This document shows positions 8,741 to 16,912 of a stretch of 64,000 bases of DNA, in pieces. Every line of letters starts with the position of its first letter. Position 1 is the first letter of the stretch. The DNA lies in the NCBI RefSeq assembly GCF_005497185.1, contig NZ_RJTN01000021.1, forward strand, positions 22,746 to 86,745, read 5' to 3'. The notes beneath the pieces are model-generated. The model worked only from the letters and a program-made list of their open reading frames with translations, made no database searches and was not told the DNA's origin. This DNA comes from Pectobacterium polonicum (GTDB lineage Bacteria > Pseudomonadota > Gammaproteobacteria > Enterobacterales > Enterobacteriaceae). Position numbers and translations under genes: made by a program.

Positions 8741-8761
8741 TGACATATATAATAAATGTCA
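8741..8761. promoter_or_regulatory. Inverted repeat, candidate TetR operator between divergent reductase genes
   Basis: TGACAT-N9-ATGTCA is a dyad centred at 8751, about 40 bp before the aldo/keto reductase start and within the 187-bp gap from the OYE gene. It overlaps AT-rich -10-like sequence (TATAAT at 8748-8753), with TTGCAC at 8721-8726 upstream. A repressor bound here would block a plus-strand promoter. The regulator at 9924 is the obvious candidate, by inference only. Confidence 0.5.
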
Positions 8762-8789
8762 ACCAACATTTAAATGTAAAAGGAAGAGT

Positions 8790-9839
8790 ATGAAATACAC
8801 AACATTTGGGCGTAATACGGGATTACGCGTCTCCGAACTGGCTCTCGGAACAGGAAACTTTGGCACCGGCTGGGGGTATGGTTCTGAAAAAGAACAAGCT
8901 AAACAGGTATTTGATCGTTATGCCAACGCTGGCGGCAACTTCATCGACACGGCGGATGCTTACCAGTTAGGCCAATCTGAGCAGATGGTCGGAGAATTCA
9001 TTGCCTCAGATCGCGATCATTTTGTCGTGGCGACGAAATACACCTTAAGTGCCATGCCGGATGCCAGGATTTCCCAAACCGGCAATAGCCGCAAGAACAT
9101 GATCTCATCGGTAGAAAACAGCCTGAAGAGACTGAAAACCGATCGTATCGATATATTGTGGGCGCACTTTGATGATCGGCTAACCCCGATTGAAGAGATT
9201 GTTCGCGCTTTCGACGATCTCATTCGAGCAGGGAAAATCCAGTACGCAGGCTTCTCTAATTTCCCAGCCTGGCGTATTGCCCGAGCGGACACCATGGCGG
9301 AACTGCGCGGCTGGTCACGCATTGCTGGTATTCAGGTGGAATACAGTCTGGTACAGCGCACCGCAGAACGAGAGCTGCTGCCAATGGCTGAAGCAATGGG
9401 GCTGGCTGCAACGCTTTGGTCTCCACTGGGTGGCGGCCTGCTGACGGGAAAATACCGTCAAAGTAAAGAAGGCCGATTGATCGGTTTTGGCGGAAGATTA
9501 GTACACACCGAGCAAGACACAACCTTGCTGGATGAGGTATTTCGCGTTGCAAACGATTTGAACGTCATGCCAATACAGATTGCTATCGCCTGGCTGCGGC
9601 ATAAGTCCGCCCGCTCCAGCACCAGTCTGATCCCCATTCTGGGTTCCCGCACGCAGGCACAGTTGGACGATGCGCTAATCGCATTAAATGTGACGCTAAG
9701 TGAAGAGCAGATTGCACGACTGGATGAAATCAGTGCTATTTCTCAGGGAACTCCGCACGATCAGATTGCAGGAACATTGCCCAGAGCTCAAGGAGGCAAC
9801 GGCGCTCATATCATTACACCATGGCCACCACGAGCCTGA
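8790..9839 (+). CDS. Aldo/keto reductase
   Basis: 349 residues from the ATG at 8790, preceded by AGGAAG; an upstream in-frame ATG at 8733 lies inside the operator and lacks a ribosome site. AKR hallmarks: N-terminal L-G-T-G-N-F-G, F-I-D-T-A-D-A-Y with the catalytic Asp and Tyr, the Lys of V-A-T-K-Y, and A-H-F-D-D in place of the usual His motif. The C-terminal part has I-P-I-L-G-S-R, which binds NADPH phosphate. It should reduce an aldehyde or ketone with NAD(P)H in the cytoplasm. It is paired with the OYE and TetR genes, suggesting a shared response to reactive carbonyl or electrophile compounds. Confidence 0.85.
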   Translation: MKYTTFGRNTGLRVSELALGTGNFGTGWGYGSEKEQAKQVFDRYANAGGNFIDTADAYQLGQSEQMVGEFIASDRDHFVVATKYTLSAMPDARISQTGNSRKNMISSVENSLKRLKTDRIDILWAHFDDRLTPIEEIVRAFDDLIRAGKIQYAGFSNFPAWRIARADTMAELRGWSRIAGIQVEYSLVQRTAERELLPMAEAMGLAATLWSPLGGGLLTGKYRQSKEGRLIGFGGRLVHTEQDTTLLDEVFRVANDLNVMPIQIAIAWLRHKSARSSTSLIPILGSRTQAQLDDALIALNVTLSEEQIARLDEISAISQGTPHDQIAGTLPRAQGGNGAHIITPWPPRA

Positions 9840-9855
9840 CCTGGCTATTGATGAA

Positions 9856-9903
9856 AGGCATCATCTATTGAGTCTGATTTTTTCATCCTCTAAGATGATG
9901 CCT
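9856..9903. promoter_or_regulatory. 11-bp inverted repeat upstream of the tetR-family gene
   Basis: AGGCATCATCT (9856-9866) and AGATGATGCCT (9893-9903) are perfect reverse complements 26 bp apart, ending 20 bp before the regulator's ATG. It could be a wide operator for autoregulation or a hairpin that limits read-through from the reductase gene. No T-run follows. Confidence 0.45.
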
Positions 9904-9923
9904 GACAAAAAAAGGAGAACAAA

Positions 9924-10505
9924 ATGGCCCGTGTATCAAAGCAGCAGATGGAGCGTAACCGAGAGGAAATTATTCAGGTTTCTTCACAGCTCTTTCGTGA
10001 ACGGGGTCTGAACGGCGTCAGCGTGAACGATTTGATGGCTGCGGCCGGGTTAACACACGGTGGCTTTTATGGTCATTTTGCCTCAAAAGATGAGCTCGCT
10101 GCTATCGCTAGCCGAAAAGCGCTTGAGGATTCCCGTGCGCGCTGGCAGGAAATAAGCCAACACGCCGATCAACATGATCTACAAACGATGGTCGAACACT
10201 ATCTTTCCCCCGACCACCGTGACAGTGCTAAAGATGGCTGTGCAATCACCGCATTAGCCAGCGATGTCGCCAGAGAAAGTGAAGATAAGCCGATACGCGA
10301 GGTTTATCTCAGCGGCGTCAGAGCCATGCTGGACAGGCTGGAAGCCCTCTCGACGATAGAAGATAAAGAACAGCGCAGGCTGCATGCTCTGGCGCAATTC
10401 GCACTGCTGTCCGGCGCGCTGATGCTAGCCCGTGCAACGGCTGGCGATGTCTTATCAGACGATTTTCTCAGCGCCGCGAAAAAAGCGCTGCTTGGCGAAG
10501 TATAG
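9924..10505 (+). CDS. TetR/AcrR-family transcriptional repressor
   Basis: 193 residues. The N-terminal helix-turn-helix spans roughly 10-58, including F-R-E-R-G-L-N-G-V-S-V-N-D-L and the recognition helix G-L-T-H-G-G-F-Y-G-H-F. The ligand/dimer domain holds one conspicuous cysteine in D-G-C-A-I-T-A-L, a position that is redox-sensed in some TetR proteins of electrophile clusters (NemR-like); whether it is sensed here is inference. AAAGGAG ribosome site. It probably controls the divergent OYE and aldo/keto reductase genes through the dyad at 8741-8761. Confidence 0.85.
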   Translation: MARVSKQQMERNREEIIQVSSQLFRERGLNGVSVNDLMAAAGLTHGGFYGHFASKDELAAIASRKALEDSRARWQEISQHADQHDLQTMVEHYLSPDHRDSAKDGCAITALASDVARESEDKPIREVYLSGVRAMLDRLEALSTIEDKEQRRLHALAQFALLSGALMLARATAGDVLSDDFLSAAKKALLGEV

Positions 10506-10828
10506 ACCGGTGATGAAAAGGGGCCTACCGCACCCGTGATAAGCCCCCAACCACATTTCCTGTTAAAAATATTCCCTTTATACAAGCTATTCCCTGACCT
10601 TCCACCGTTCAGGTCACCGGATTTTCTCATAACATATTGTTATTGCGTTATTCTCATCCATCATTAGACCACCACAATTGCAGTGCTATGCTTTCCGTGT
10701 TGACACGTTTCACCTAATTTTTTGACAGAAAATATCAAATTTATTTGTTTTCTATTCAGGCGCTAAATCGACGACACTGCCGCCTTATCTCCAATAGCAC
10801 TTTTAGCTTACTCATGAGGTTGTCTAGT
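10506..10828. other. Intergenic stretch between the tetR and doxX genes
   Basis: 323 bp without a convincing gene. TTGACA occurs at 10700-10705 and 10722-10727, with only weak -10 matches downstream; one of these probably drives the doxX gene. No strong terminator follows the regulator. Confidence 0.4.
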
Positions 10829-11263
10829 ATGATTTCTCAGTTGAATCAGTGGTTCACGCGTTTAACCGATCATCCCGATGCAGGTAAACTTTTACTGCGT
10901 TTAACCGTGGGTATTCTGCTGCTGTTTCACGGCGTAGCAAAAGTTGAGCACGGCGTAGGCTGGATCGTACAGATGCTGCAAGGCGCTGGCCTCCCTGGTT
11001 TTATCGCTTATGGCGTTTATGTAGGCGAAGTCGTTGCGCCGATTTTGATTATTCTGGGCGTGTTTACCCGTATTTCTGGCCTGATTGCTGCGTTGACGCT
11101 GGTTGTCGCTACGCTGATGGTGGGTACCGGTAAATTCTTCACCCTAACCGAAGTCGGTGCATGGGCACTGGAAGTCGAAGCGCTCTATTTCTTTGCTGGC
11201 ATTATCATCATGCTGGTTGGCAGTGGTCGTTACTCTGTAGCCGCTAACCCTGCTTATCGTTAA
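10829..11263 (+). CDS. DoxX family inner-membrane protein
   Basis: 144 residues from ATG 10829, preceded by GAGGT. A start at 10745 would add 28 residues without a ribosome site. Four hydrophobic segments can be seen, at about 26-44, 55-75, 82-102 and 113-135. The L-R-L-T-V-G-I-L-L-L-F-H-G-V-A-K motif in the first helix is typical of the DoxX/YphA/YqjF family. The function of such proteins in enterobacteria is not firmly known; some relatives are linked to redox or thiol stress. Being next to the reductase cluster may be meaningful, but it has its own upstream gap. Confidence 0.8.
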   Translation: MISQLNQWFTRLTDHPDAGKLLLRLTVGILLLFHGVAKVEHGVGWIVQMLQGAGLPGFIAYGVYVGEVVAPILIILGVFTRISGLIAALTLVVATLMVGTGKFFTLTEVGAWALEVEALYFFAGIIIMLVGSGRYSVAANPAYR

Positions 11264-11295
11264 TTCTTGCAGCCGCGAGCATTAACAGTAAAAAC

Positions 11296-11323
11296 AAAAA
11301 ACCCGCGAATTCGCGGGTTTTTT
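11296..11323. terminator. Bidirectional terminator between doxX and cysA
   Basis: Perfect palindrome ACCCGCGAA/TTCGCGGGT (11301-11318), flanked by A5 on the left and T5 on the right, so it serves both the plus-strand doxX gene and the minus-strand cys operon. Confidence 0.9.
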
Positions 11324-11341
11324 GTTGTTTCAACATACCAA

Positions 11342-12334
11342 TCAGATTTCCCAATCGTGATTATAGCGCTTGGGCTTGAACTGAATCACGTCGCCTTTCT
11401 GCAACCCTTCCAGGCTCACATCGTCTTTTGCCACTTCGGCTTCAATCAGCTCAGACTGCTCACCCAATTTCAACGAGAGACGGGTCAACGCTCCCAGCGG
11501 ACGAATATCGCGAACCGTCACCGCCTGATAGCCATCCTGAGCCTGAACGGATAGCGACACTTCATGCGGGCGGAACAGAATGGTTTCTTCCGTTTGCGCC
11601 ACTTTCAGCCGGTTACTGTCGCCAAGGAAATGGTAAACAAATTCACTGGCCGGGTTGTTATACACTTCCGCAGGCGTACCAATTTGTTCAATCACGCCTT
11701 TGTTCATCAGCACGATACGGTCAGCGACTTCCATCGCCTCTTCCTGATCGTGTGTTACAAATACCGATGTCAGATCGATATCTTCATGCAACTGAGATAG
11801 CCAGCGACGCAGTTCCTTACGCACCTTGGCATCCAACGCACCAAAAGGTTCATCCAGCAGCAGAATGCTCGGCTCGACGATCAATGCACGTGCCAGTGCA
11901 ATACGCTGACGCTGGCCGCCGGAAAGCTGTTCAGGATAGCGATCCCCCAGCCAGTCCAACTGCACCAGATTCAGCAATTCATGCACTTTCTTTTCGATCT
12001 CGCTTTTCGACGGGCGGATATTCTTCGGCTTCATTCGCAGCCCAAACGCGACGTTATCGAACACCGTCATGTGGCGAAACAGCGCATAGTGCTGGAAGAC
12101 AAACCCGACGTTACGTTTACGCACATCGTGAACGGACACGTCCTGACCGTGGAAGATAATACTGCCGCTATCTGGCTGCTCCAGCCCGGCAATGATACGC
12201 AGCAGCGTCGTCTTACCACAGCCCGATGGTCCCAGCAACGCTACCAGCTCACCGCTGTGGATCGACAAATTAATCTCGTTCAGCGCCCGAAACTGGCCAA
12301 ATTGTTTATTAATATTACGAATCTCAATGCTCAT
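11342..12334 (-). CDS. cysA: Sulfate/thiosulfate ABC transporter ATP-binding protein CysA
   Basis: 330 residues. Walker [10 protein letters not shown] at 35-43, Q-loop F-V-F-Q-H-Y, signature L-S-G-G-Q-R-Q-R, Walker B I-L-L-L-D-E-P and H-loop V-T-H-D. A C-terminal TOBE-like regulatory part follows. It is somewhat shorter than E. coli CysA (365 residues). It energises uptake through CysT/CysW. It overlaps cysW by 11 nt, so translation is coupled. The ATPase domain alone would not fix the substrate; the two CysT/CysW-type permeases and the Sbp-type protein upstream do. Confidence 0.93.
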   Translation of the reverse strand: MSIEIRNINKQFGQFRALNEINLSIHSGELVALLGPSGCGKTTLLRIIAGLEQPDSGSIIFHGQDVSVHDVRKRNVGFVFQHYALFRHMTVFDNVAFGLRMKPKNIRPSKSEIEKKVHELLNLVQLDWLGDRYPEQLSGGQRQRIALARALIVEPSILLLDEPFGALDAKVRKELRRWLSQLHEDIDLTSVFVTHDQEEAMEVADRIVLMNKGVIEQIGTPAEVYNNPASEFVYHFLGDSNRLKVAQTEETILFRPHEVSLSVQAQDGYQAVTVRDIRPLGALTRLSLKLGEQSELIEAEVAKDDVSLEGLQKGDVIQFKPKRYNHDWEI

Positions 12335-13205
12335 TTTTGGCCAACTCCTGTTGTTTCTGTATTTGCTTCGTCAATCGACCTTCACTCCACTGGCGCAGTA
12401 ACAGCACCACCAGCGACATCATCAGCAGCAGAATCGCCACGCTGAAGGCAGCAACGATGTTGTACTCGTTATAAAGAATTTCGATATGCAGCGGTAGCGT
12501 GTTAGTCAGGCCACGAATATGGCCGGAAATGACGGAAACGGCGCCAAACTCCCCCATAGCACGTGCGGTACACAGCACCACACCGTAGATTAGCGCCCAC
12601 TTCACGTTTGGCAGCGTGATGTGCCAGAACATTTGCCAGCCGTTCGCCCCCAGCAGTCGCGCCGCTTCTTCTTCCTGCGACCCTTGTTCTTCCATCAGCG
12701 GAATCAGTTCACGGGCAACATAAGGCAATGTGACGAAAATCGTCGCCAGTACAATACCCGGCACGGCGTAAACAATTTGCAGATCGTGTTCGAGCAGGAA
12801 AGGATAGATTTTGCTTTGCGCCCCAAACAGCAGCACATACACCAGTCCTGCAACAACGGGGGAAACAGAAAAGGGCAAGTCGATCAGCGCCAGCAGAAAG
12901 CTCTTGCCACGAAATTCGAATTTCGTCACACACCACGCCGTCGCCAGCCCGAACACGACGTTTAACGGCACAGAGATGACGGTCGCGAGTAACGTCAGTT
13001 TAAGCGCAGAGATCGCATCTGGTTCGCTAATCGCGTCCCAAAATGCGCCAACGCCTTTATCCAGCCCCTGAGTCACTACCATCATCAACGGCAGTACCAA
13101 AATCAGGAAAAAGACGACCCACGCCAGTGAAACCAGAATGTAGTAGGCTGCGGGCTGTTTTTTTCTTTTAGCTGCGCTGGCCTGAGAGGAAATAACCTGT
13201 TCCAT
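12324..13205 (-). CDS. cysW: Sulfate/thiosulfate ABC transporter permease CysW
   Basis: 293 residues. Several strongly hydrophobic segments from about residue 25 onward and a binding-protein-dependent permease loop near 205-235 ([15 protein letters not shown]), characteristic of CysW. The N-terminal 18 residues are polar and Lys-rich. It pairs with CysT to form the sulfate channel in the inner membrane. It is second of the two permeases in the operon and starts 12 bp after cysT. Confidence 0.93.
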   Translation of the reverse strand: MEQVISSQASAAKRKKQPAAYYILVSLAWVVFFLILVLPLMMVVTQGLDKGVGAFWDAISEPDAISALKLTLLATVISVPLNVVFGLATAWCVTKFEFRGKSFLLALIDLPFSVSPVVAGLVYVLLFGAQSKIYPFLLEHDLQIVYAVPGIVLATIFVTLPYVARELIPLMEEQGSQEEEAARLLGANGWQMFWHITLPNVKWALIYGVVLCTARAMGEFGAVSVISGHIRGLTNTLPLHIEILYNEYNIVAAFSVAILLLMMSLVVLLLRQWSEGRLTKQIQKQQELAKNEH

Positions 13206-13217
13206 GACGACCAGCCC

Positions 13218-14030
13218 TTACAATTTCGGTTGAATGCGACGCTGCAACACGTTAATCAGCAGCAGCATAATGAAAGAAACCAGCAGCATGAATACGCCGA
13301 TCCCGGTTGCTCCCTTGTAGTCATACTGATCGAGCTTAGAGACGATCAGCAACGGCAGGATCTCGGTTTTAAACGGAATATTTCCCGCAATAAACACCAC
13401 TGAACCATATTCCCCCACGCCACGGGCAAAGGCTAAAGCAAAACCCGTCAGCCACGCCGGTAACAATGCAGGAAGTAACACATGGCGGAAAACCTGAAGC
13501 GGTCGCGCACCAAGACAGGCAGCGGCCTCTTCCACTTCTTTAGGAATATCGGCCAACACCGGCTGTAGCGTTCTGACCACGAAAGGCAGCGTGACGAAAA
13601 TGAGCGCCAACGTGATACCAATGCCGGTGTAGGCGATTTTGAATGGAAATAGCGAACCAATCAGGCCATTCGGTGCATACAGTGCCGTCAGCGCGATCCC
13701 CGCGACTGCGGTTGGCAGTGCGAAGGGCATGTCGATCATGGCATCGATCACTTTACGTCCGGGGAAGGTATAACGTACGAGTACCCACGCCAGCAGCGTC
13801 CCAAGAATACCGTTAATAAAAGCGGCTGCTAGTGCAGTGCCAAACGAAAGCCGCAGGGAAAACAAGACCTGGCGGCTGGTGATCAAATCCCAAAACTGGC
13901 CAAACGTTAGTTGACTAGCATACAAAAACATCGCAGCCAATGGAATAAGGACAATTAATCCTAAATAGCTCAGGCTAAACCCTAACGTTAGCCCGAAACC
14001 GGGAATCACTGAGGAAGAACGCTGTGACAT
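13218..14030 (-). CDS. cysT: Sulfate/thiosulfate ABC transporter permease CysT (CysU)
   Basis: 270 residues with six predicted transmembrane stretches. The coupling loop G-E-Y-G-S-V-V-F-I-A-G-N-I-P-F-K-T-E is near 207-224, and the D-M-P-F-A-L-P-T-A-V-A-G block is typical of CysT. It forms the inner-membrane channel with CysW. It lies 154 bp downstream of sbp; that gap contains a terminator-like hairpin, so expression is probably lower than that of the binding protein. Confidence 0.93.
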   Translation of the reverse strand: MSQRSSSVIPGFGLTLGFSLSYLGLIVLIPLAAMFLYASQLTFGQFWDLITSRQVLFSLRLSFGTALAAAFINGILGTLLAWVLVRYTFPGRKVIDAMIDMPFALPTAVAGIALTALYAPNGLIGSLFPFKIAYTGIGITLALIFVTLPFVVRTLQPVLADIPKEVEEAAACLGARPLQVFRHVLLPALLPAWLTGFALAFARGVGEYGSVVFIAGNIPFKTEILPLLIVSKLDQYDYKGATGIGVFMLLVSFIMLLLINVLQRRIQPKL

Positions 14031-14136
14031 ACCGTGCCTTTAATTTTCATACTCACTACTCAGCCAACAACTGCTTGCCGACACGCGCTACCTGATGGAA
14101 GGTTTCAGGCGGCAGGTCCTCTGCCTTTTTAACCTG

Positions 14137-14161
14137 AAAAAGCCGCTACGGTAATAGCGGC
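14137..14161 (-). terminator. Attenuating hairpin between sbp and cysT
   Basis: GCCGCTA (14142-14148) pairs with TAGCGGC (14155-14161); on the minus strand the stem is followed by TTTTT. A partial terminator just after a binding-protein gene is a common way to make more binding protein than membrane parts. Confidence 0.7.
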
Positions 14162-14184
14162 CTTAATCCGTCAGACGTTAAAAA

Positions 14185-15204
14185 TTACTTATTGATCTCT
14201 TTAAAGATTGCGTCGAACACACCACCATCGTTAAAGAATTTATCCTGTGCTGCTGTCCAACCGCCAAAATCCTTATCAATCGTGACCAGATTCACCGGAG
14301 CAAACTGATCTTTAAACTCTTCGGCAATCTTGGCGTTACGTGGGCGATAGAAGTTTTTACCGATGATACGCTGTGCTTCATCGCTATAGAGGTATTTCAG
14401 ATAAGCCTCAGCCTGTTTCTGCGTCCCTTTACGCTCAACGACTTTATCGACAACAGCAACGGGTGGTTCGGCCAGAATCGACAGAGATGGTGTGACGATC
14501 TCAAGCTGATCGCCGCCCTGCTCTTTCAGAGAAAGATAAGCTTCGTTTTCCCATGCCAGCAATACATCACCCAACTGACGCTGTACAAAGCTGATGGTCG
14601 CCCCACGCGCACCGGTATCCAGTACAGGAGCATGGCGATACAGTTCGGTGACAAATTTCAATGCGGTTTCATCATTTCCGCCCGGCTGCGCCTTGGCATA
14701 AGCCCATGCAGCCAGGAAGTTCCAACGTGCGCCGCCGGAGGTTTTCGGGTTTGGTGTGATCACTTCAACGCCTGGTTTCACCAGATCGTTCCAGTCTTTG
14801 ATTTGCTTCGGATTACCTTTGCGCACCAGGAAAACGATAGTGGAAGTATAAGGAGTGCTGTTGTCAGGCAGACGCGCCTGCCATTTAGGATCGATCAGCG
14901 GTTGATTCAGGTTGAGCGCATCAATGTCGCCTGCCAGTGCCAGCGTCACCACGTCGGCCTGTAAGCCGTCAATCACCGAACGAGCCTGTTTTCCAGAGCC
15001 ACCGTGCGAGTTTTTGATGGTGATATCTTCACCCGTGGTCGCTTTCCAATGCTTAATAAACGCCGCATTGTATTGCTGATACAGCTCACGCGTCGGATCG
15101 TAAGACACGTTTAATAATTCGGTAGCCGCCGAGGCTACACCAGAAAATAACAACGCTGCCGTAGCAACAGATAACCCCAGACGACGTATTGACATTCTTA
15201 TCAC
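14185..15204 (-). CDS. sbp: Sulfate-binding periplasmic protein Sbp
   Basis: 339 residues with a signal peptide of about 26 (cleavage after V-A-S-A). The mature protein begins [13 protein letters not shown] and contains [25 protein letters not shown] and [11 protein letters not shown]. These match E. coli Sbp (sulfate-binding) better than CysP (thiosulfate-binding). It binds sulfate in the periplasm and feeds CysTWA. It is first gene of sbp-cysTWA; in E. coli sbp stands alone and cysP leads the operon, so this is a different arrangement. Database names in this genus may vary between Sbp and CysP. Confidence 0.85.
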   Translation of the reverse strand: MIRMSIRRLGLSVATAALLFSGVASAATELLNVSYDPTRELYQQYNAAFIKHWKATTGEDITIKNSHGGSGKQARSVIDGLQADVVTLALAGDIDALNLNQPLIDPKWQARLPDNSTPYTSTIVFLVRKGNPKQIKDWNDLVKPGVEVITPNPKTSGGARWNFLAAWAYAKAQPGGNDETALKFVTELYRHAPVLDTGARGATISFVQRQLGDVLLAWENEAYLSLKEQGGDQLEIVTPSLSILAEPPVAVVDKVVERKGTQKQAEAYLKYLYSDEAQRIIGKNFYRPRNAKIAEEFKDQFAPVNLVTIDKDFGGWTAAQDKFFNDGGVFDAIFKEINK

Positions 15205-15447
15205 TCCCTAACCTTAATTCTGGAAAGTATTTAGATGAAATAATGATGAATGTGGCTGGTTAGGCCGTTTATGCGGTTATCGAACTGACAACGACAATAT
15301 GGAAGTGACAATAGTGGATATAGAGAGGGGGCAAAAATATTGTTTCGCGATAATTTATGCTATCGCGTTATATTGTTAATGGTTATGTCATAGTTTTCAG
15401 TCTAAGCAATTTTGTTGCCGCTGACCTCTTCTAAAACCGCATCGGAA
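15205..15447. other. Upstream region of sbp
   Basis: AT-rich gap between the cdaR terminator and sbp. It should hold the sbp promoter and any CysB sites. CysB sites are too loosely defined for me to place by eye, and I see no other structure. Confidence 0.4.
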
Positions 15448-15479
15448 ATAACCCTGATACCGTGCGGCATCAGGGTTAT
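15448..15479 (-). terminator. Terminator of cdaR
   Basis: ATAACCCTGAT (15448-15458) pairs with ATCAGGGTTAT (15469-15479), an 11-bp stem with a 10-nt loop, 43 bp after the cdaR stop. It isolates cdaR from sbp. The T-run is short. Confidence 0.75.
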
Positions 15480-15522
15480 ACGGTGGAAGATCGATTTAAG
15501 TAAAGGCGGGTATCTTTCTGTC

Positions 15523-16680
15523 CTACTCTTCTTCATCCAGCTGTAAAGCAACGTACAGCAGTAGACGGTCGTCGAAATTCCCCAGATCTAATCCCGTCAG
15601 CTCAGAGATACGATTAAGACGATATTCCAGCGTATTACGGTGGATAAACAGCGCTTTCGCCGTCGCACCGGGTTGAACGTTGTTACGAAACCAGGCCCCC
15701 AGCGTTCGGCGCAGCAGACCATTACCGTCCATTGCCTTAAGCTTCGAGAGCGGGCGCACCAGCTCGTTTGCCTGCCAACCGCCGCGCAAGCTATCCAACA
15801 GCACGGGCAACATCAGATCCTGATAGTAATAACAGCGCTGAGCGGGCATACGCTGTTTGCCCACGCTCATGGTCGTGCGTGCGGTACGGTAAGAACGCGC
15901 GATGCTGCCGGGGCCAGCAAAGTAGTTCCCCAGCGCCAGCCGCACCCGCAGCCGACTGCTTTCAGCCATGCGCGACATCAACGTGTCCACGCGACGCCGA
16001 TGCTCTTCTGCATCCCAGCGTCCATGACTGTTCAGCGCCGGTTTTAGTACCACCATTTCCGTTAGAGAAACAATCGCGATCAGATTGTCGCGCTCCGGCG
16101 TGGTCAGCAGCGTCTGTAACTGCTGTAGCTCTGCCATTGCTGAGTCTACGCCGAGCTGCCCACTGTCCACTTCGATCACCGCGGCGACGCGAGGCTTATT
16201 CAGATCGATACCTAAACGCTGCGCCCATTCCATGAGCGCGGGAGACAGATCGTCGGTACGGATCAGGTTCAGCACCAGTTCTTCACGCAGACGACTATCC
16301 TGCGCCAGCATATGCAGCAGCCTCGCCTGTTCCAGCATCATTTCCGCCGTCATGCAGACGAGCTCGCCATATTGTCGCAGCTGGCTGGGATTTCCCGTCA
16401 AGCCGATAACGCCAACAATCTCACCATCAATACGCAAGGGTAAATTAATACCCGGACGCACGCCGTGCAGGTGGCGCGCCACGGCATCGTCAATATCAAC
16501 AACCCGTCCCTGCGAGAGCGCCAACAGCGCCCCTTCGTGCAATTCCCCCAATCGTTCCTGATCGCCACTGCCGATAATTTTACCGCGAGCATCCATCACA
16601 TTAATATTGCTATCAATGATCTGCATGGTTCGCGCGACAATATCCTGTGCCATCTTGGCATTGAGATGATACGACGCCAT
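15523..16680 (-). CDS. cdaR: Carbohydrate diacid transcriptional regulator CdaR
   Basis: 385 residues, the E. coli CdaR length, starting at M-A-S-Y-H-L-N after AGAGGT. An upstream start would add 26 residues with no homology. The N-terminal sugar-diacid recognition domain reads I-D-S-N-I-N-V-M-D-A-R-G-K-I-I-G-S-G. The C-terminal PucR-type helix-turn-helix has F-I-H-R-N-T-L-E-Y-R-L-N-R-I. In E. coli it activates glucarate, galactarate and glycerate genes when diacids are present. Its target genes are not adjacent here. Confidence 0.93.
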   Translation of the reverse strand: MASYHLNAKMAQDIVARTMQIIDSNINVMDARGKIIGSGDQERLGELHEGALLALSQGRVVDIDDAVARHLHGVRPGINLPLRIDGEIVGVIGLTGNPSQLRQYGELVCMTAEMMLEQARLLHMLAQDSRLREELVLNLIRTDDLSPALMEWAQRLGIDLNKPRVAAVIEVDSGQLGVDSAMAELQQLQTLLTTPERDNLIAIVSLTEMVVLKPALNSHGRWDAEEHRRRVDTLMSRMAESSRLRVRLALGNYFAGPGSIARSYRTARTTMSVGKQRMPAQRCYYYQDLMLPVLLDSLRGGWQANELVRPLSKLKAMDGNGLLRRTLGAWFRNNVQPGATAKALFIHRNTLEYRLNRISELTGLDLGNFDDRLLLYVALQLDEEE

Positions 16681-16826
16681 TTTTACCTCTGAGAGGAACA
16701 TTGACAATTGCACCAGCATACCGTCACGCGGTGCGCCACACATTGTGCAAATTAACAAAGAAACGGGAATTAGGTTAAATCTGTGGGAGAACTCACAAAA
16801 GCGCTTTCATGGCGAAACGAGAAATA

Positions 16827-16848
16827 GCTGGGCACCTAAGTGCCCAGC
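16827..16848 (-). terminator. Hairpin downstream of degP
   Basis: GCTGGGCA (16827-16834) pairs with TGCCCAGC (16841-16848). It lies 65 bp beyond the degP stop. The T-run on the minus strand is weak, so termination may be partial. Confidence 0.5.
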
Positions 16849-16912
16849 CAGACAATCACCGTAATTCATTGTCTTAAAAGGCAATTACTTTATTACACGT
16901 TGAACAACTCGA

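Noticed and set aside
14111..14130. GGCAG-GTCCT-CTGCC-TTTTT terminator-like hairpin on the plus strand
   Set aside because: No plus-strand gene is upstream, so it has nothing to terminate; probably chance.
14053..14136. Short open tail on the minus strand between sbp and cysT, ending Q-L-L-A-E
   Set aside because: It reads like protein for about 25 codons but has no start codon and overlaps the attenuator; too little to call a gene fragment.
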